Of a DNA stretch of 64,000 nt, positions 34,230 through 43,514 are shown piece by piece (position 1 is the stretch's first letter; the number at the start of each line of letters is the position of its first letter). Under the pieces are notes generated by a model, which worked only from the letters and a program-made list of their open reading frames with translations, was not told where the DNA came from and searched no databases. The DNA is from Bdellovibrio bacteriovorus (GTDB taxonomy: Bacteria; Bdellovibrionota; Bdellovibrionia; Bdellovibrionales; Bdellovibrionaceae): the NCBI RefSeq assembly GCF_001592735.1, contig NZ_LUKE01000002.1, positions 1 through 64,000 of the forward strand. The letters run 5' to 3'. A program made the position numbers and the translations under genes.

Positions 34230-35014
34230 TATGCCGCCCTCTTCACCGCACTACGCTCTGCCGGAGAAAGATAACTTTTAAGGTATTCTTCCACGAGCAA
34301 GGCATGTTGTTTTTCGCGCAAAAGCGCAATCCCGTCGATCACGATTTCCCGCATCTGATGATCGTCTTCATTGAGCTTTGAAAGATTCTCTCCTACCGGA
34401 ATAAATACAAAGTTGGCCAAGGCGATTCCGTACAACGTCGCCACAAGACCAATAGCCATCGCCGGTCCCAATTTTTTGTAGGCATCCGCAGAGCCCAGGC
34501 TTTGCAAAAGGGCGATCATACCGATCGTTGTTCCCATCAACCCAAAGGCCGGTGGAAATTTCGCTAAGACTTTGAAGGTGGAAGCTTCTTTAGTGTGACG
34601 TTTAAATGTAACCAAAGCTCTTTTTTGTAAAACACTTTCAAGCTGCTCTCCGGATAAAGCGCCATCTAACATCAGTAACATGCCTTCTTTTAAGAATTCA
34701 TTTTGAACACTATTCACGCGGTCTCTGAGTTGCGCCGGATTTTCATCTTGGATTTTTGCTAGCTCCACGATTTCATTGATCACCTTTTCGCGACGGTGAT
34801 CAAACTTACCGAAGAACTTACTCACGATAACTTTAAATGAAGTAAAGATCGTCGCTAGCGGGAAACAAAGCATGGCCGCCGCCGCGGTCCCCCCAAATAC
34901 GATCAGGATCCCATGAGGATCTAAGAAGATTTCGCGTGCTGTGGTCGCTGTAAATAGCGCCGTTAAAAATACAATCACCGCAACAATGAAGCCAAAGATA
35001 GTCGAAAAGTTCAT
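34229..35014 (-). CDS. motA: MotA-family stator protein
   Basis: A 261-residue four-helix stator subunit. Helices lie at about 5-22, 36-55, 145-168 and 183-202. The signature AKFPPAFGLMGTTIGMIALL (TM3 region with the conserved Pro) and LYGIALANFVFIP (TM4 with Pro) are present. The cytoplasmic loop holds LKEGMLLMLDGALSGEQL, a typical charged MotA segment. It is the first gene of a five-gene operon. Bdellovibrio carries several MotAB pairs. The associated downstream genes here are unusual for a flagellar stator locus. Confidence 0.93.
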   Translation of the reverse strand: MNFSTIFGFIVAVIVFLTALFTATTAREIFLDPHGILIVFGGTAAAAMLCFPLATIFTSFKVIVSKFFGKFDHRREKVINEIVELAKIQDENPAQLRDRVNSVQNEFLKEGMLLMLDGALSGEQLESVLQKRALVTFKRHTKEASTFKVLAKFPPAFGLMGTTIGMIALLQSLGSADAYKKLGPAMAIGLVATLYGIALANFVFIPVGENLSKLNEDDHQMREIVIDGIALLREKQHALLVEEYLKSYLSPAERSAVKRAA

Positions 35015-35171
35015 GTTATCTCCTCGCGCATCTTATCGGGACAGTTTTAGTGAGAAAGAGTCTAGAGTCGCCGCTAAGGAGTGTTAAGCTCCATTAAGTG
35101 TTCACGATTTGGCGCACACTAAATACCCCTGTATTCTTTAGGGCGAACATTTCGACCCCGATGAATATGAC

Positions 35172-38100
35172 ATGAAGAATATTTTTTGCATTTCGGTTCT
35201 TTTTGGATTTTGCATAGTGATGACGGGATGCTTGGAAACATCGTCTCTTTCCGGCCAGCAGTCAGCACAGAGTCAATTCAATGGCTGTACTTCCGCTTTC
35301 GGATTAAGCAATAACTCTGTCCAAATTAATTTTGAATATCCCTCAAACGCCACCAAAGTTATTGTCTTAAGAAATGGTGTGGAAATCGGCAGCTCTTCAT
35401 CTTCTTCAACCACATCCGTTATCGATTTTAATTTAACGGAAGGCGTGACGTACACGTATACTTGCACCGCTTACAACGGACCTCGCCCGATTGTGGGATT
35501 AAGCCAAGCGTTCGCGGCCCCGATCAATACCAACGCTCCGACATTTAGTGGTATTTCAAGTGTCAATGCTTTGAGTTTTTCTTCGGGCAACGCGACGTGG
35601 GCGCCCGAAGCGGCCACGGGAGCGAAAGCTTCTTCTTATAAAGTCTATGCAAATCCCGGCGCCCATGTCGACTGGAATGCAAGTCCACGAGTCATATTAA
35701 AAGCCGATGGAAATATTAGCTATAAATTAGAAAACCTGGGTGATGAACTCACCTACGCCGTCGGCGTTCGCGCGTGTACGGAAGGTGGGATCTGCGACAA
35801 TAACACTCACTTTTTACCACTCACTCTTCCAGATGGCGGCGCGCCCAAAACTTTGGGAGTGTCGAAGGTGTCCGCTTATAATTTGATGGCTTTTTTAGAT
35901 GCGCCTTGGATGGATTCTCAAGGAGCTATTTTAAAGCGTCAGATCTTTATGTGCAAAGTGAGCAGCGGCACGACGTGCAGCTTTTCTAATATCCCGACAA
36001 AAACTTATGCCGTGACGGATCTTGCCGCTCCTCCGACGCAATTGGTTTTAGAAAATATCGAAGAATATGCGGAGTATCGTTTTAAAGTGGTCGACATCGA
36101 CCCATCTGGAAATTCCAATGCAAGCACCACGATTGCTTCCTTAACCACGGGGGATCTGACGGCTCCGTCCTTTGGAGGAATCACGAACTTAACTCGCGGC
36201 ACCCCCGCCAATAGCACGGCCGAGTTTTCATTTATCGCCTTACCAAGAGAAGGAACTTCCGATTCTGGCGCAACGACCGGAGTGACATCGTATCTTTTGT
36301 ATATGAACTCCGCCGATTATCCGGGCACGCCGGCCAACGCTTGTAACAACGCGACTTACTTTAAGAAAATATCTGCTGCCGGTTTTTCCCCCGGCATTGC
36401 CACTTATAATCTGACCGGCCTCAAAGAAAGAACGACTTATTCTTTTTGTTTGCGTGCCCAGGACGCCGCGGGAAATACTTCCGCCAACACCACCGACAGC
36501 CGCGTTTTAACCTCTGATCTGACCGCCCCTAGTTTTGAAGGAATTCAGTCGATCACCTTTAATACGGGCTCAAGAAAAATCATTATCAACTGGAATGCGA
36601 CGTCCTCATCGGATCTGCGCAATTATATTTTAAAAATTTGGAAGAACACTCCGACGCCGGCCGTTTCAGATATCACAAGCTTTACCTTAGCGCCAAGTAT
36701 CACCACACGCGAGTTTACCAGTGCCGATATCGCGATGAATGACTATGACAAAGTTTATGCGGTGGTGGAAGCTTGCGATAATGCCGCGAACTTGGGACTT
36801 GCGGGTTTAAATGACAATTGCACTTTAACCAGCGCCACCAACACGAAATCTATCACCCTGCCCGACATCAATCCTCCGTTGGGATTTACAGGTATTAAGC
36901 CGAGCCTCACCAGCCCCGCAGAAGGAAAGGCGTTGGTTGAGTGGTACGTGCCGACAGCTTGGACATCGGACTATTACGGGTTTCGTATTTATCAAGTGGA
37001 CACTAGCAATAACTCGATTTCCTTAATCACATCTTGTTTGTGCGCGACGCCGGGGTCATGCAATAACACCGATAAGCAGTGTTTGGTCTCTGGCTTAACG
37101 CCCGCAAAATCTTATCGTCTGCATGTCCGGGCCTTTGACGCCTTAGGAAATGAAACAAATTATATCACACCGGATATCAGTTTTGCGGATCTTAAGATCT
37201 CTGACACCACGGCCCCTTCGTTTAACTCCGGCCTTACAATCAATCTTTTAACTCTGAGTTGGAGTGCGGCGACGGACAATCAATTTAATGGCGAAGGGAA
37301 CACGATCACCTACCGCGTCTATCGCAAAGCCAACGCGACATTTACCAATCCTTTAGATCCCAGCGCCGATGGCAGTACCATTGCTACACTGTCAACTCGC
37401 ACCTTTACGGACAACACACTTTCATTAGTGGGAACTTACTATTACACCGTCTGTGCGATTGACTCCGCAGGAAATAGAGCTTGTGACGGCAATATCAAGT
37501 CTATCACCGTGAATGATATTACGCCTCCCACGATTGGTTCATTTACTAGTACGAAGTCCATTGATGATACTTTACTTAAACGATGGTCATTGTCTTGGAC
37601 AATTTCTGATGATGTCACCGCAAGCTCGGCTTTACGCACGCGTATTTACCAAAAATCTTCAGCGACGGATGCCGGAGTTCTGGCGACCACGGCCGATACA
37701 AAAATTTTGGACCAGGTCGGAACTGTTACTTTGGGTCCCCTCACCGGTGACGCCAATACTTCGCAGTTTATTAATTATCTTTTATGGATCCAGGATGCAG
37801 CCGGAAACGTCTCCACCCGAAATATCACGGTCCATTCCGTCAACAATATTGCCATCACGAGTGTTAACTCCACCGTCGGCTCCATTGCCGGAGGACGCAC
37901 CATCGTCATTAAAGGCAGCGGCTTTTCAAAATCAAGCACGAATGGTTATAGTTCAAGCACCGTGGTTAAGGTCGGAGCTCAAGATTGCAATAACATCCAA
38001 ATTCTTTCGGATCGATACATCAGTTGCACGACTCCTTCATCGGTGGCGGGCGTGGTCGCCGTGAGCGTGACAAACCCGGAAGGATCTAGCGCCATTTTAA

Positions 38101-39530
38101 CAAATGCTTATACTTATATTGGAATTTCTTCGTCGGACATTTGTGGCAATCCGAGCAGCTGGGGATCGACCTTTGCTGCGGGCGTGGGTTCTGCCGGAAA
38201 TCCGTTTATTATCTGCACGCCGACACATTTTAATAACATCTTTCAAACAACCCCGATCAACTATGTTTCGGCGAACTATTATTACGCCTTGGGCGACAAT
38301 ATTGATCTTGCATCAAATCCGACAAGTATCAATAGTTGTTCAACCGCCACCAACCTGTTTTTCATTGGAACTTTAGATGGCCGAGGGCATGGGCTTTTAA
38401 ATAATAACGTCTCGACGACCGGGGCTAACGCGTGCATGTTCCAGTTGGGTCATGGGGGAAACACCGTCACCCTTAAAAATATTTCGTTTTTAAATCACAC
38501 CTATACGACGACCTATGCCACCGCTTCACAGTCGGTTTATATGGCCCTTTTTGGACTTGCCGGAAATGCGACCATAAACCTTGATAAGGTTTCTGTCTTA
38601 GCCACTTTCAATCAACCCTCAACGGCGGCCATGACAGTACGCATGGGCGGACTGTTTCACAGTGCCAATATCATTGCCATTGGGGTTAATGTCACCAATT
38701 CGGATGTCGACGTCACATTTTCGACAGCCTCTACTTCGGGAGCTTCAACGGGGGGCATAACAGCCACGCACGGTTACGGCACCCTTTCTGTCGCAGGCTC
38801 TCGCGTGGCGGTCACGCAAAATGTTCCCGCCACCTCCCGTTACTACACTGGCGGAATTACTTATTCTCTAGCAAACTCTTTACTCTCAGTCTCTAAGTCG
38901 GAGGTGTATGTGAAAGTATCCTCTTCTTCCGCCAATAGCACAGCCGGAAGCCGCCTTGCCGGAGTGATCCCCTATCTGGGTGGAAGCTTGATCGTGGATC
39001 AGACGAAAGTTTCTTTTGAAACAAAAAATATATTAGCCGGCTATCAAGGAGGCATTGCGGGACGCGGCAGCGCCTCGGGCTTTGCAAATATCTCCATCAC
39101 CGATTCCTATGTGGTCGGCAGTATGGACGGCGTTGATATCCGCGGCGCCTTGATTGCAGGAGCCGAGGCCGCAAGCTCCAGTTCCACGGTGACATTAGCC
39201 AGAAACATCAGCCATTTGAATTGGAACTATTTTTCTGGCGCACGCTCCGCGGGAGCTTTTTTATACGCACTGGATGGTTCAAGTGCCTATAACGGAACTT
39301 TAAATGCTTCTGGAATTATCTATGACTCATTAAAAAGTGACAGCGGTTCTTTAAGCGGATCTGCCACTAGTGTAAGTGCTACGGGATATTCAACCACCGC
39401 TTTACATGATCAAACCCCGACCACCAATCCTTATGCCTCCGCAGGTTTTGATTTTACGGCAGGCACCGGTAAATGGAAGTGGTGCTATAGCAATGACAGA
39501 CCGTATTTAATGTGGGAGACGTGCCAATGA
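35172..39530 (+). CDS. Giant FN3/TIG/GLUG-like surface lipoprotein
   Basis: A 1452-residue lipoprotein (lipobox IVMTGC, Cys20). About eight fibronectin-type-III-like repeats fill roughly residues 45-890, many starting with an Asp-x-Thr-x-Pro-Ser-Phe block (DLTAPSFGG, DLTAPSFEG, DTTAPSFNS). An IPT/TIG domain follows (about 895-985, ending VSVTNPEGSS). The C-terminal domain (about 990-1452) is Ser/Thr/Asn-rich, has GLUG-like turns (GTLDGRGHGLLNNN) and is probably a beta-solenoid. The composition fits an extended surface adhesin. It is the first gene of a five-gene operon; its stop overlaps the next ATG. Confidence 0.8.
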   Translation: MKNIFCISVLFGFCIVMTGCLETSSLSGQQSAQSQFNGCTSAFGLSNNSVQINFEYPSNATKVIVLRNGVEIGSSSSSSTTSVIDFNLTEGVTYTYTCTAYNGPRPIVGLSQAFAAPINTNAPTFSGISSVNALSFSSGNATWAPEAATGAKASSYKVYANPGAHVDWNASPRVILKADGNISYKLENLGDELTYAVGVRACTEGGICDNNTHFLPLTLPDGGAPKTLGVSKVSAYNLMAFLDAPWMDSQGAILKRQIFMCKVSSGTTCSFSNIPTKTYAVTDLAAPPTQLVLENIEEYAEYRFKVVDIDPSGNSNASTTIASLTTGDLTAPSFGGITNLTRGTPANSTAEFSFIALPREGTSDSGATTGVTSYLLYMNSADYPGTPANACNNATYFKKISAAGFSPGIATYNLTGLKERTTYSFCLRAQDAAGNTSANTTDSRVLTSDLTAPSFEGIQSITFNTGSRKIIINWNATSSSDLRNYILKIWKNTPTPAVSDITSFTLAPSITTREFTSADIAMNDYDKVYAVVEACDNAANLGLAGLNDNCTLTSATNTKSITLPDINPPLGFTGIKPSLTSPAEGKALVEWYVPTAWTSDYYGFRIYQVDTSNNSISLITSCLCATPGSCNNTDKQCLVSGLTPAKSYRLHVRAFDALGNETNYITPDISFADLKISDTTAPSFNSGLTINLLTLSWSAATDNQFNGEGNTITYRVYRKANATFTNPLDPSADGSTIATLSTRTFTDNTLSLVGTYYYTVCAIDSAGNRACDGNIKSITVNDITPPTIGSFTSTKSIDDTLLKRWSLSWTISDDVTASSALRTRIYQKSSATDAGVLATTADTKILDQVGTVTLGPLTGDANTSQFINYLLWIQDAAGNVSTRNITVHSVNNIAITSVNSTVGSIAGGRTIVIKGSGFSKSSTNGYSSSTVVKVGAQDCNNIQILSDRYISCTTPSSVAGVVAVSVTNPEGSSAILTNAYTYIGISSSDICGNPSSWGSTFAAGVGSAGNPFIICTPTHFNNIFQTTPINYVSANYYYALGDNIDLASNPTSINSCSTATNLFFIGTLDGRGHGLLNNNVSTTGANACMFQLGHGGNTVTLKNISFLNHTYTTTYATASQSVYMALFGLAGNATINLDKVSVLATFNQPSTAAMTVRMGGLFHSANIIAIGVNVTNSDVDVTFSTASTSGASTGGITATHGYGTLSVAGSRVAVTQNVPATSRYYTGGITYSLANSLLSVSKSEVYVKVSSSSANSTAGSRLAGVIPYLGGSLIVDQTKVSFETKNILAGYQGGIAGRGSASGFANISITDSYVVGSMDGVDIRGALIAGAEAASSSSTVTLARNISHLNWNYFSGARSAGAFLYALDGSSAYNGTLNASGIIYDSLKSDSGSLSGSATSVSATGYSTTALHDQTPTTNPYASAGFDFTAGTGKWKWCYSNDRPYLMWETCQ

Positions 39531-41095
39531 GAATTTTAATCTTCGTCTTGCTCTCAATTTCAGCCTTTGCAAGCCAAGCGCAGACCTTAACTCCTTTGGC
39601 GTTTTTTGCACGGTGCTATGGTCATTTAACGGGACAGCCTTTGCCCTTAAATCATGCTTTGCGCGCCCCGCTTACGGCCGGAACTCTTTCTGGCCAACAG
39701 GCTTGCGCGGATCTGCTTGATAGTGCGGTGATTGATGGCACTTCCCATCAAGTTAGCAACGCTGAAGGACAATTGGTTTTAAATCGTCTTTATGAATTTC
39801 ATCGCTCTTGGGTGACGAACGGCGTGTTTGAGCAAATGGAGGCTTATCTTCCCACCCCAGGCACTTATAATATTTTAGATTCGACAGAAACCGCGCTGGC
39901 CATCACTTACAATGGTTTATATTCAGGAGCTCGCTATGAAAATGTTCTTAAAGGTGACAAGGGCTATGTCGCTTTAAGAACTCCAGATCCTGCGATCACC
40001 GCAAGATATTATTCCACGGCCCACAGCATGCCGATCCGCCGAATCAAGCCCGGCGCCGAGGCTTCTGCCCCTTACGTGCCATTTAAAATCCCCGGTACTT
40101 GGAGCGGAAGTGATTACGCGACCAGTGAAGTTCAGCTTTTTCCGGCGATTCAAATCGGCAGCTTAACGGGTATTAAGCTGCAAGATCAGACGGCGAATGT
40201 TGCCAACTATTGGCCGGGATTTTCTCGTTTTAATGGCAGTCCTTCAAAAACCGAAACCGCGACCGGAACTGCGGGGATGGCGGTGAATTTTGATTTCTTT
40301 AAAAATCAAGGCGGCGGAGTTTTGGGCTTAAATACGAATATATTAATCAACTATGGACACCCCATCGGACAACTCTCAGACGGTGCTTTAAAACTCCCCC
40401 GTCGTTGGGTTAAAGAAACCTTGCACACACTTCTTTGTACGGAACTGCCCGCGTTACGGGAAAGCGACGTTCAAGCCTATATTGATTCTCGCACCGGCGA
40501 TGACGTGGCCCCGTGGAGATCCAGTGCGGCTTGTTTACAGTGCCACACAACGATGGACCCACTGGCTAGCACCGCACGAAATTTAACAATCAGCCAAACC
40601 GACTACAGCACACGCACAGTGGTGAACCCCTCCACAAACAAGATCGCTTATAGCTCTTATATGCTTGGCAAGTTCACCGTGAATGACAACTCGGCTTTTT
40701 CTTGGTCGTCTACACCCGTCCCCAACTTTCATCGCATGAAACCCACTGGCAAAGTCATCATGCGCACTTTTTCAGGGCGTTTAATTAATTCCACGGTGAA
40801 TAATATGGAAGAAGCCGGCTCTTTACTTTCACAAAGTGAAGACCTTTATCAGTGCGCCACAAAAAGATATTTTGAACTTTTAACGGGAATCTCGGTCCCC
40901 CTTTATGACCGTGGTGATCCGCGTTTTGCGCAAACCACGGCAAGCCTTTCAACGGCCGCCCTTAAGAATCGTCTGTTCATTGAAGGGGTTGCAAAACGAT
41001 TTAAAGAGTCGCAGTCCTTACGTTCGATGATCAAAGAAATTATCAATTCAAATTACTATCGTGATGCCAATTACCTTGCGGGAGGTACAAAATGA
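39527..41095 (+). CDS. Exported CxxCH protein resembling the DUF1592/1588 group
   Basis: A 522-residue exported protein, signal peptide about 1-18. Early it has FFARCYGHLTGQPL, similar to the YxRLTGR start in planctomycete DUF1592-type proteins. A heme-binding-type CLQCH (336-340) sits in the block AACLQCHTTMDPLAS, which corresponds to the CASCHxxMDPLG of DUF1588. A single CxxCH could hold heme c. A long C-terminal region resembles DUF1585. Planctomycetes often pair such proteins with a DUF1501/1552 partner, as here. The start (39527) overlaps the previous stop as ATGA. Confidence 0.75.
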   Translation: MRILIFVLLSISAFASQAQTLTPLAFFARCYGHLTGQPLPLNHALRAPLTAGTLSGQQACADLLDSAVIDGTSHQVSNAEGQLVLNRLYEFHRSWVTNGVFEQMEAYLPTPGTYNILDSTETALAITYNGLYSGARYENVLKGDKGYVALRTPDPAITARYYSTAHSMPIRRIKPGAEASAPYVPFKIPGTWSGSDYATSEVQLFPAIQIGSLTGIKLQDQTANVANYWPGFSRFNGSPSKTETATGTAGMAVNFDFFKNQGGGVLGLNTNILINYGHPIGQLSDGALKLPRRWVKETLHTLLCTELPALRESDVQAYIDSRTGDDVAPWRSSAACLQCHTTMDPLASTARNLTISQTDYSTRTVVNPSTNKIAYSSYMLGKFTVNDNSAFSWSSTPVPNFHRMKPTGKVIMRTFSGRLINSTVNNMEEAGSLLSQSEDLYQCATKRYFELLTGISVPLYDRGDPRFAQTTASLSTAALKNRLFIEGVAKRFKESQSLRSMIKEIINSNYYRDANYLAGGTK

Positions 41096-42741
41096 GTTTG
41101 AACTCACGCCGCCGTTTTCTAAAACAGTCAGGCCTGGCCGTGACGGGTTTGACTTTAGGTGCGCCCGAGGCTTTAGCATCAGCCTTGGTCAAAAATCTTT
41201 TTTCTTCGTCCCGCGCCGAAGCGGCCGATCTAGTTTCACCTCGATATTATTTAAATATCTATGCTGAAGGGGGGCCTCCGCGCCACGTCTTTGATCACTG
41301 GCTTCGCACCAATACCGAGGATCCCAATTTAATCTTTAATCCTTCCACGGGCACCGCCTTCACTTACGACAACAATCGTCTAGTGACCGGCACCGAATAT
41401 AGAACTATCACCCACAACGGCGTTTTAGTTCCGCAGATGTATGCCCATTTAAGTGCGGCGGATCGAGCGGCGTTCTTAGATTCATTTTTAGTGATCCGTG
41501 GTTATGGCTCCGGCATCGATGGCCATGGTTTTAATGCGGCTTTGCAAATGCACCCGCTCGCGGCAGCACCGTCGTTATCGGGGCACGTGGCGGATCACAC
41601 GGCCAGGTATTTTGAGGCCTTGCAATACAGATCTCGTTTTTCATCATCGCGCTTTGTTTCGTCAAAAAACGTGTCTTTAAATTTCTTAACCGGCGAAGAT
41701 CCTCTGTCGGACTTGTTAAAACCACTTTTAGCATCCACCGATAAAGCACGCGCTTTGCGCACGGGATACCAAGATGTGTTCACCAATGTTCGGGGCTATT
41801 TGAATTCTTTAAGCAGCGAGCGCAAGTCCGTGACCATCGCTAAAAAGAGTCTTTCAAACGCCTATGACCTTTTTAAATCAAACATCGCCGATTTTTCTAG
41901 CATTTGGCCAGCATTGCTCTCTGAATACCAAACGGTGGTAGAAACAGCGATTCGAGCTACGGGACTTGCGGGCTTTAATGCCACCCTGGATGGTTCGCAA
42001 AGTATTGCGGCGATATCTAATGGTGAAGCCTCTAAATATAAAATGAACGGCACTTCTTCGTTTATTATTGGGACCGGAAAAAATCTTTTAGACACCGGCA
42101 GCAGTATGACGATGACTCGTTTAATTAGCGGTCTGGCGTTAGCGGATTATTGTATTTCAAATGATCTGACCGGGGCGCTAGAGATCGTCTCGGGAAATTC
42201 GTCGGAAGATCTTTTGATGGATCCAACAGGGGGAGCCGTTTCAACCAACATGTATAGCATGCCCAATGACATGCATAACACCACTCAATATGGCACCGTG
42301 TTTGTAACAACACTTTACTTCCGCGGTTTGATGGCGGGGCTTTTGCATTTACGTAGTAAACTGATCAGCGCCGGAAAATGGAACCAAACCATCGTGCAAC
42401 TGGTTTCTGATTTTGGACGACCTTACACCACGAACGGCAGTGGCCATGGGTATGACCAAATGATTTCTTCGGTCTTTTCTGGTGTGATCACCGGAGGCCC
42501 TTACGTGGTCGGGAATGTCGCGGTCAGCGCGAAAGGACATGTCGGCTCTGACGGATATGCTGCCCCGATTGAGGGTTACAACCAAAAAGGAAAACCCGAT
42601 CCTAAGATGATGGCTTCAACCGTTTCAGAACTTATGGGCGTGTCGGACAATCCCTGGAAGAATTTCGCCCAACCCTTGGTGAAACTGAATTCCAACGGAA
42701 CGCTTTACCTTCCATTTGGGAAAGGAAAGTTGATCGAATGA
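41092..42741 (+). CDS. Tat-exported DUF1501-like protein
   Basis: A 549-residue protein with a twin-arginine signal (SRRRFLKQSGLAVTGLTLG, residues 4-22). This implies export of a folded or cofactor-bearing protein. The body has a sulfatase/alkaline-phosphatase-fold pattern as in DUF1501, including VQLVSDFGRPYTTNGSGHGY near residue 440, close to the family's FGR ... GRDH motif. DUF1501 proteins are usually encoded beside DUF1592/1588 proteins; function is unproven. It overlaps both neighbours by four bases (ATGA type), so it is translated as a unit. Confidence 0.82.
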   Translation: MSLNSRRRFLKQSGLAVTGLTLGAPEALASALVKNLFSSSRAEAADLVSPRYYLNIYAEGGPPRHVFDHWLRTNTEDPNLIFNPSTGTAFTYDNNRLVTGTEYRTITHNGVLVPQMYAHLSAADRAAFLDSFLVIRGYGSGIDGHGFNAALQMHPLAAAPSLSGHVADHTARYFEALQYRSRFSSSRFVSSKNVSLNFLTGEDPLSDLLKPLLASTDKARALRTGYQDVFTNVRGYLNSLSSERKSVTIAKKSLSNAYDLFKSNIADFSSIWPALLSEYQTVVETAIRATGLAGFNATLDGSQSIAAISNGEASKYKMNGTSSFIIGTGKNLLDTGSSMTMTRLISGLALADYCISNDLTGALEIVSGNSSEDLLMDPTGGAVSTNMYSMPNDMHNTTQYGTVFVTTLYFRGLMAGLLHLRSKLISAGKWNQTIVQLVSDFGRPYTTNGSGHGYDQMISSVFSGVITGGPYVVGNVAVSAKGHVGSDGYAAPIEGYNQKGKPDPKMMASTVSELMGVSDNPWKNFAQPLVKLNSNGTLYLPFGKGKLIE

Positions 42742-43514
42742 AAAATTTAAATTGGTCCTTTTATATTTTTTTAAGTGCTTCGATGATTTCGTGCGTCCGT
42801 CTAGACCCCACGAAGGTCAGTGTTTCCAAGACGGATGGCAGCTTGGAAGAGCCTTCTATTTCGCCTTCGCCGACACCCTCGCCCTCTGCTCCCAGCGACG
42901 ATCCTTCAACGGATGAACCCGTCCAAAAGGCGTCTGTGGAAACAAATGGATCTTTGGCGCCCCGTTCTTATGTGTCGCAAGTTCTTAAAGAGGCATTCGG
43001 CAGCACGGTGGTCACCGTTACAAACTTAGAAGTGAACCTGGATAATTATATTAATATTAAACCCGGTGCTTTTGGCGTGAGTTGCAATCCTTATTCGACT
43101 TACACGGGTCGAGATTGTGGTGGGGTTGGTGGCGATTTTATTTCCAATGCAAATTCCACCTTTGATCCAGCGGCTTCCACGGTTCGTCAGCTCAATACTT
43201 CCAAAGTGTGTGAGGTTATTTTAGGACGGACCGAAAATTCTGCTGTTTACGCCATCGCCAAACTTATTGGCGAATACAGTGGAACTTCGGCCACAAGTTA
43301 CAATGTGAATCTCCTTAATGAGTTGAACGAAGCCAACATCGTAAAACTTTTTGGCGTGTTTTATCGCGGTCGCGATATCACGCCAGAAGAGTTAAGTATC
43401 TATGTCGGTATGAATGCCGATCTTATCGCAAAATCCCCGACGGTCGCCAAAGTCGATCGTTGGAGAGCGCTGGCGCTGATGATGTGTGAAAGTCCAGATT
43501 GGGGCGTGCTATGA
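42738..43514 (+). CDS. Lipoprotein of the DUF1501 operon
   Basis: A 258-residue lipoprotein (lipobox MISC, Cys19). A Pro/Ser-rich flexible linker (about 35-65, SPSPTPSPSAPSDDPSTDEP) leads to a globular domain (about 75-258) with four or more Cys (FGVSCNPYS, GRDCGG, KVCEVI). The helical end (VFYRGRDITPEELSIYVGMN then RWRALALMMCESPDW) resembles the C-terminal helices of DUF1592-group proteins. It may be an outer-membrane-anchored partner of the adjacent exported proteins. Overlaps both neighbours by four bases. Confidence 0.72.
   Translation: MKNLNWSFYIFLSASMISCVRLDPTKVSVSKTDGSLEEPSISPSPTPSPSAPSDDPSTDEPVQKASVETNGSLAPRSYVSQVLKEAFGSTVVTVTNLEVNLDNYINIKPGAFGVSCNPYSTYTGRDCGGVGGDFISNANSTFDPAASTVRQLNTSKVCEVILGRTENSAVYAIAKLIGEYSGTSATSYNVNLLNELNEANIVKLFGVFYRGRDITPEELSIYVGMNADLIAKSPTVAKVDRWRALALMMCESPDWGVL

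Noticed and set aside
35541-37880. FN3 repeat region considered as a tandem DNA repeat or CRISPR-like array
   Set aside because: The repeats are at protein level and diverged; no identical spaced DNA units.
37513-38376. Long alternative-frame open stretches within the giant lipoprotein gene
   Set aside because: They are Arg/Pro/Ser-rich shadow frames of a clearly coding gene with domain structure and conserved repeats.
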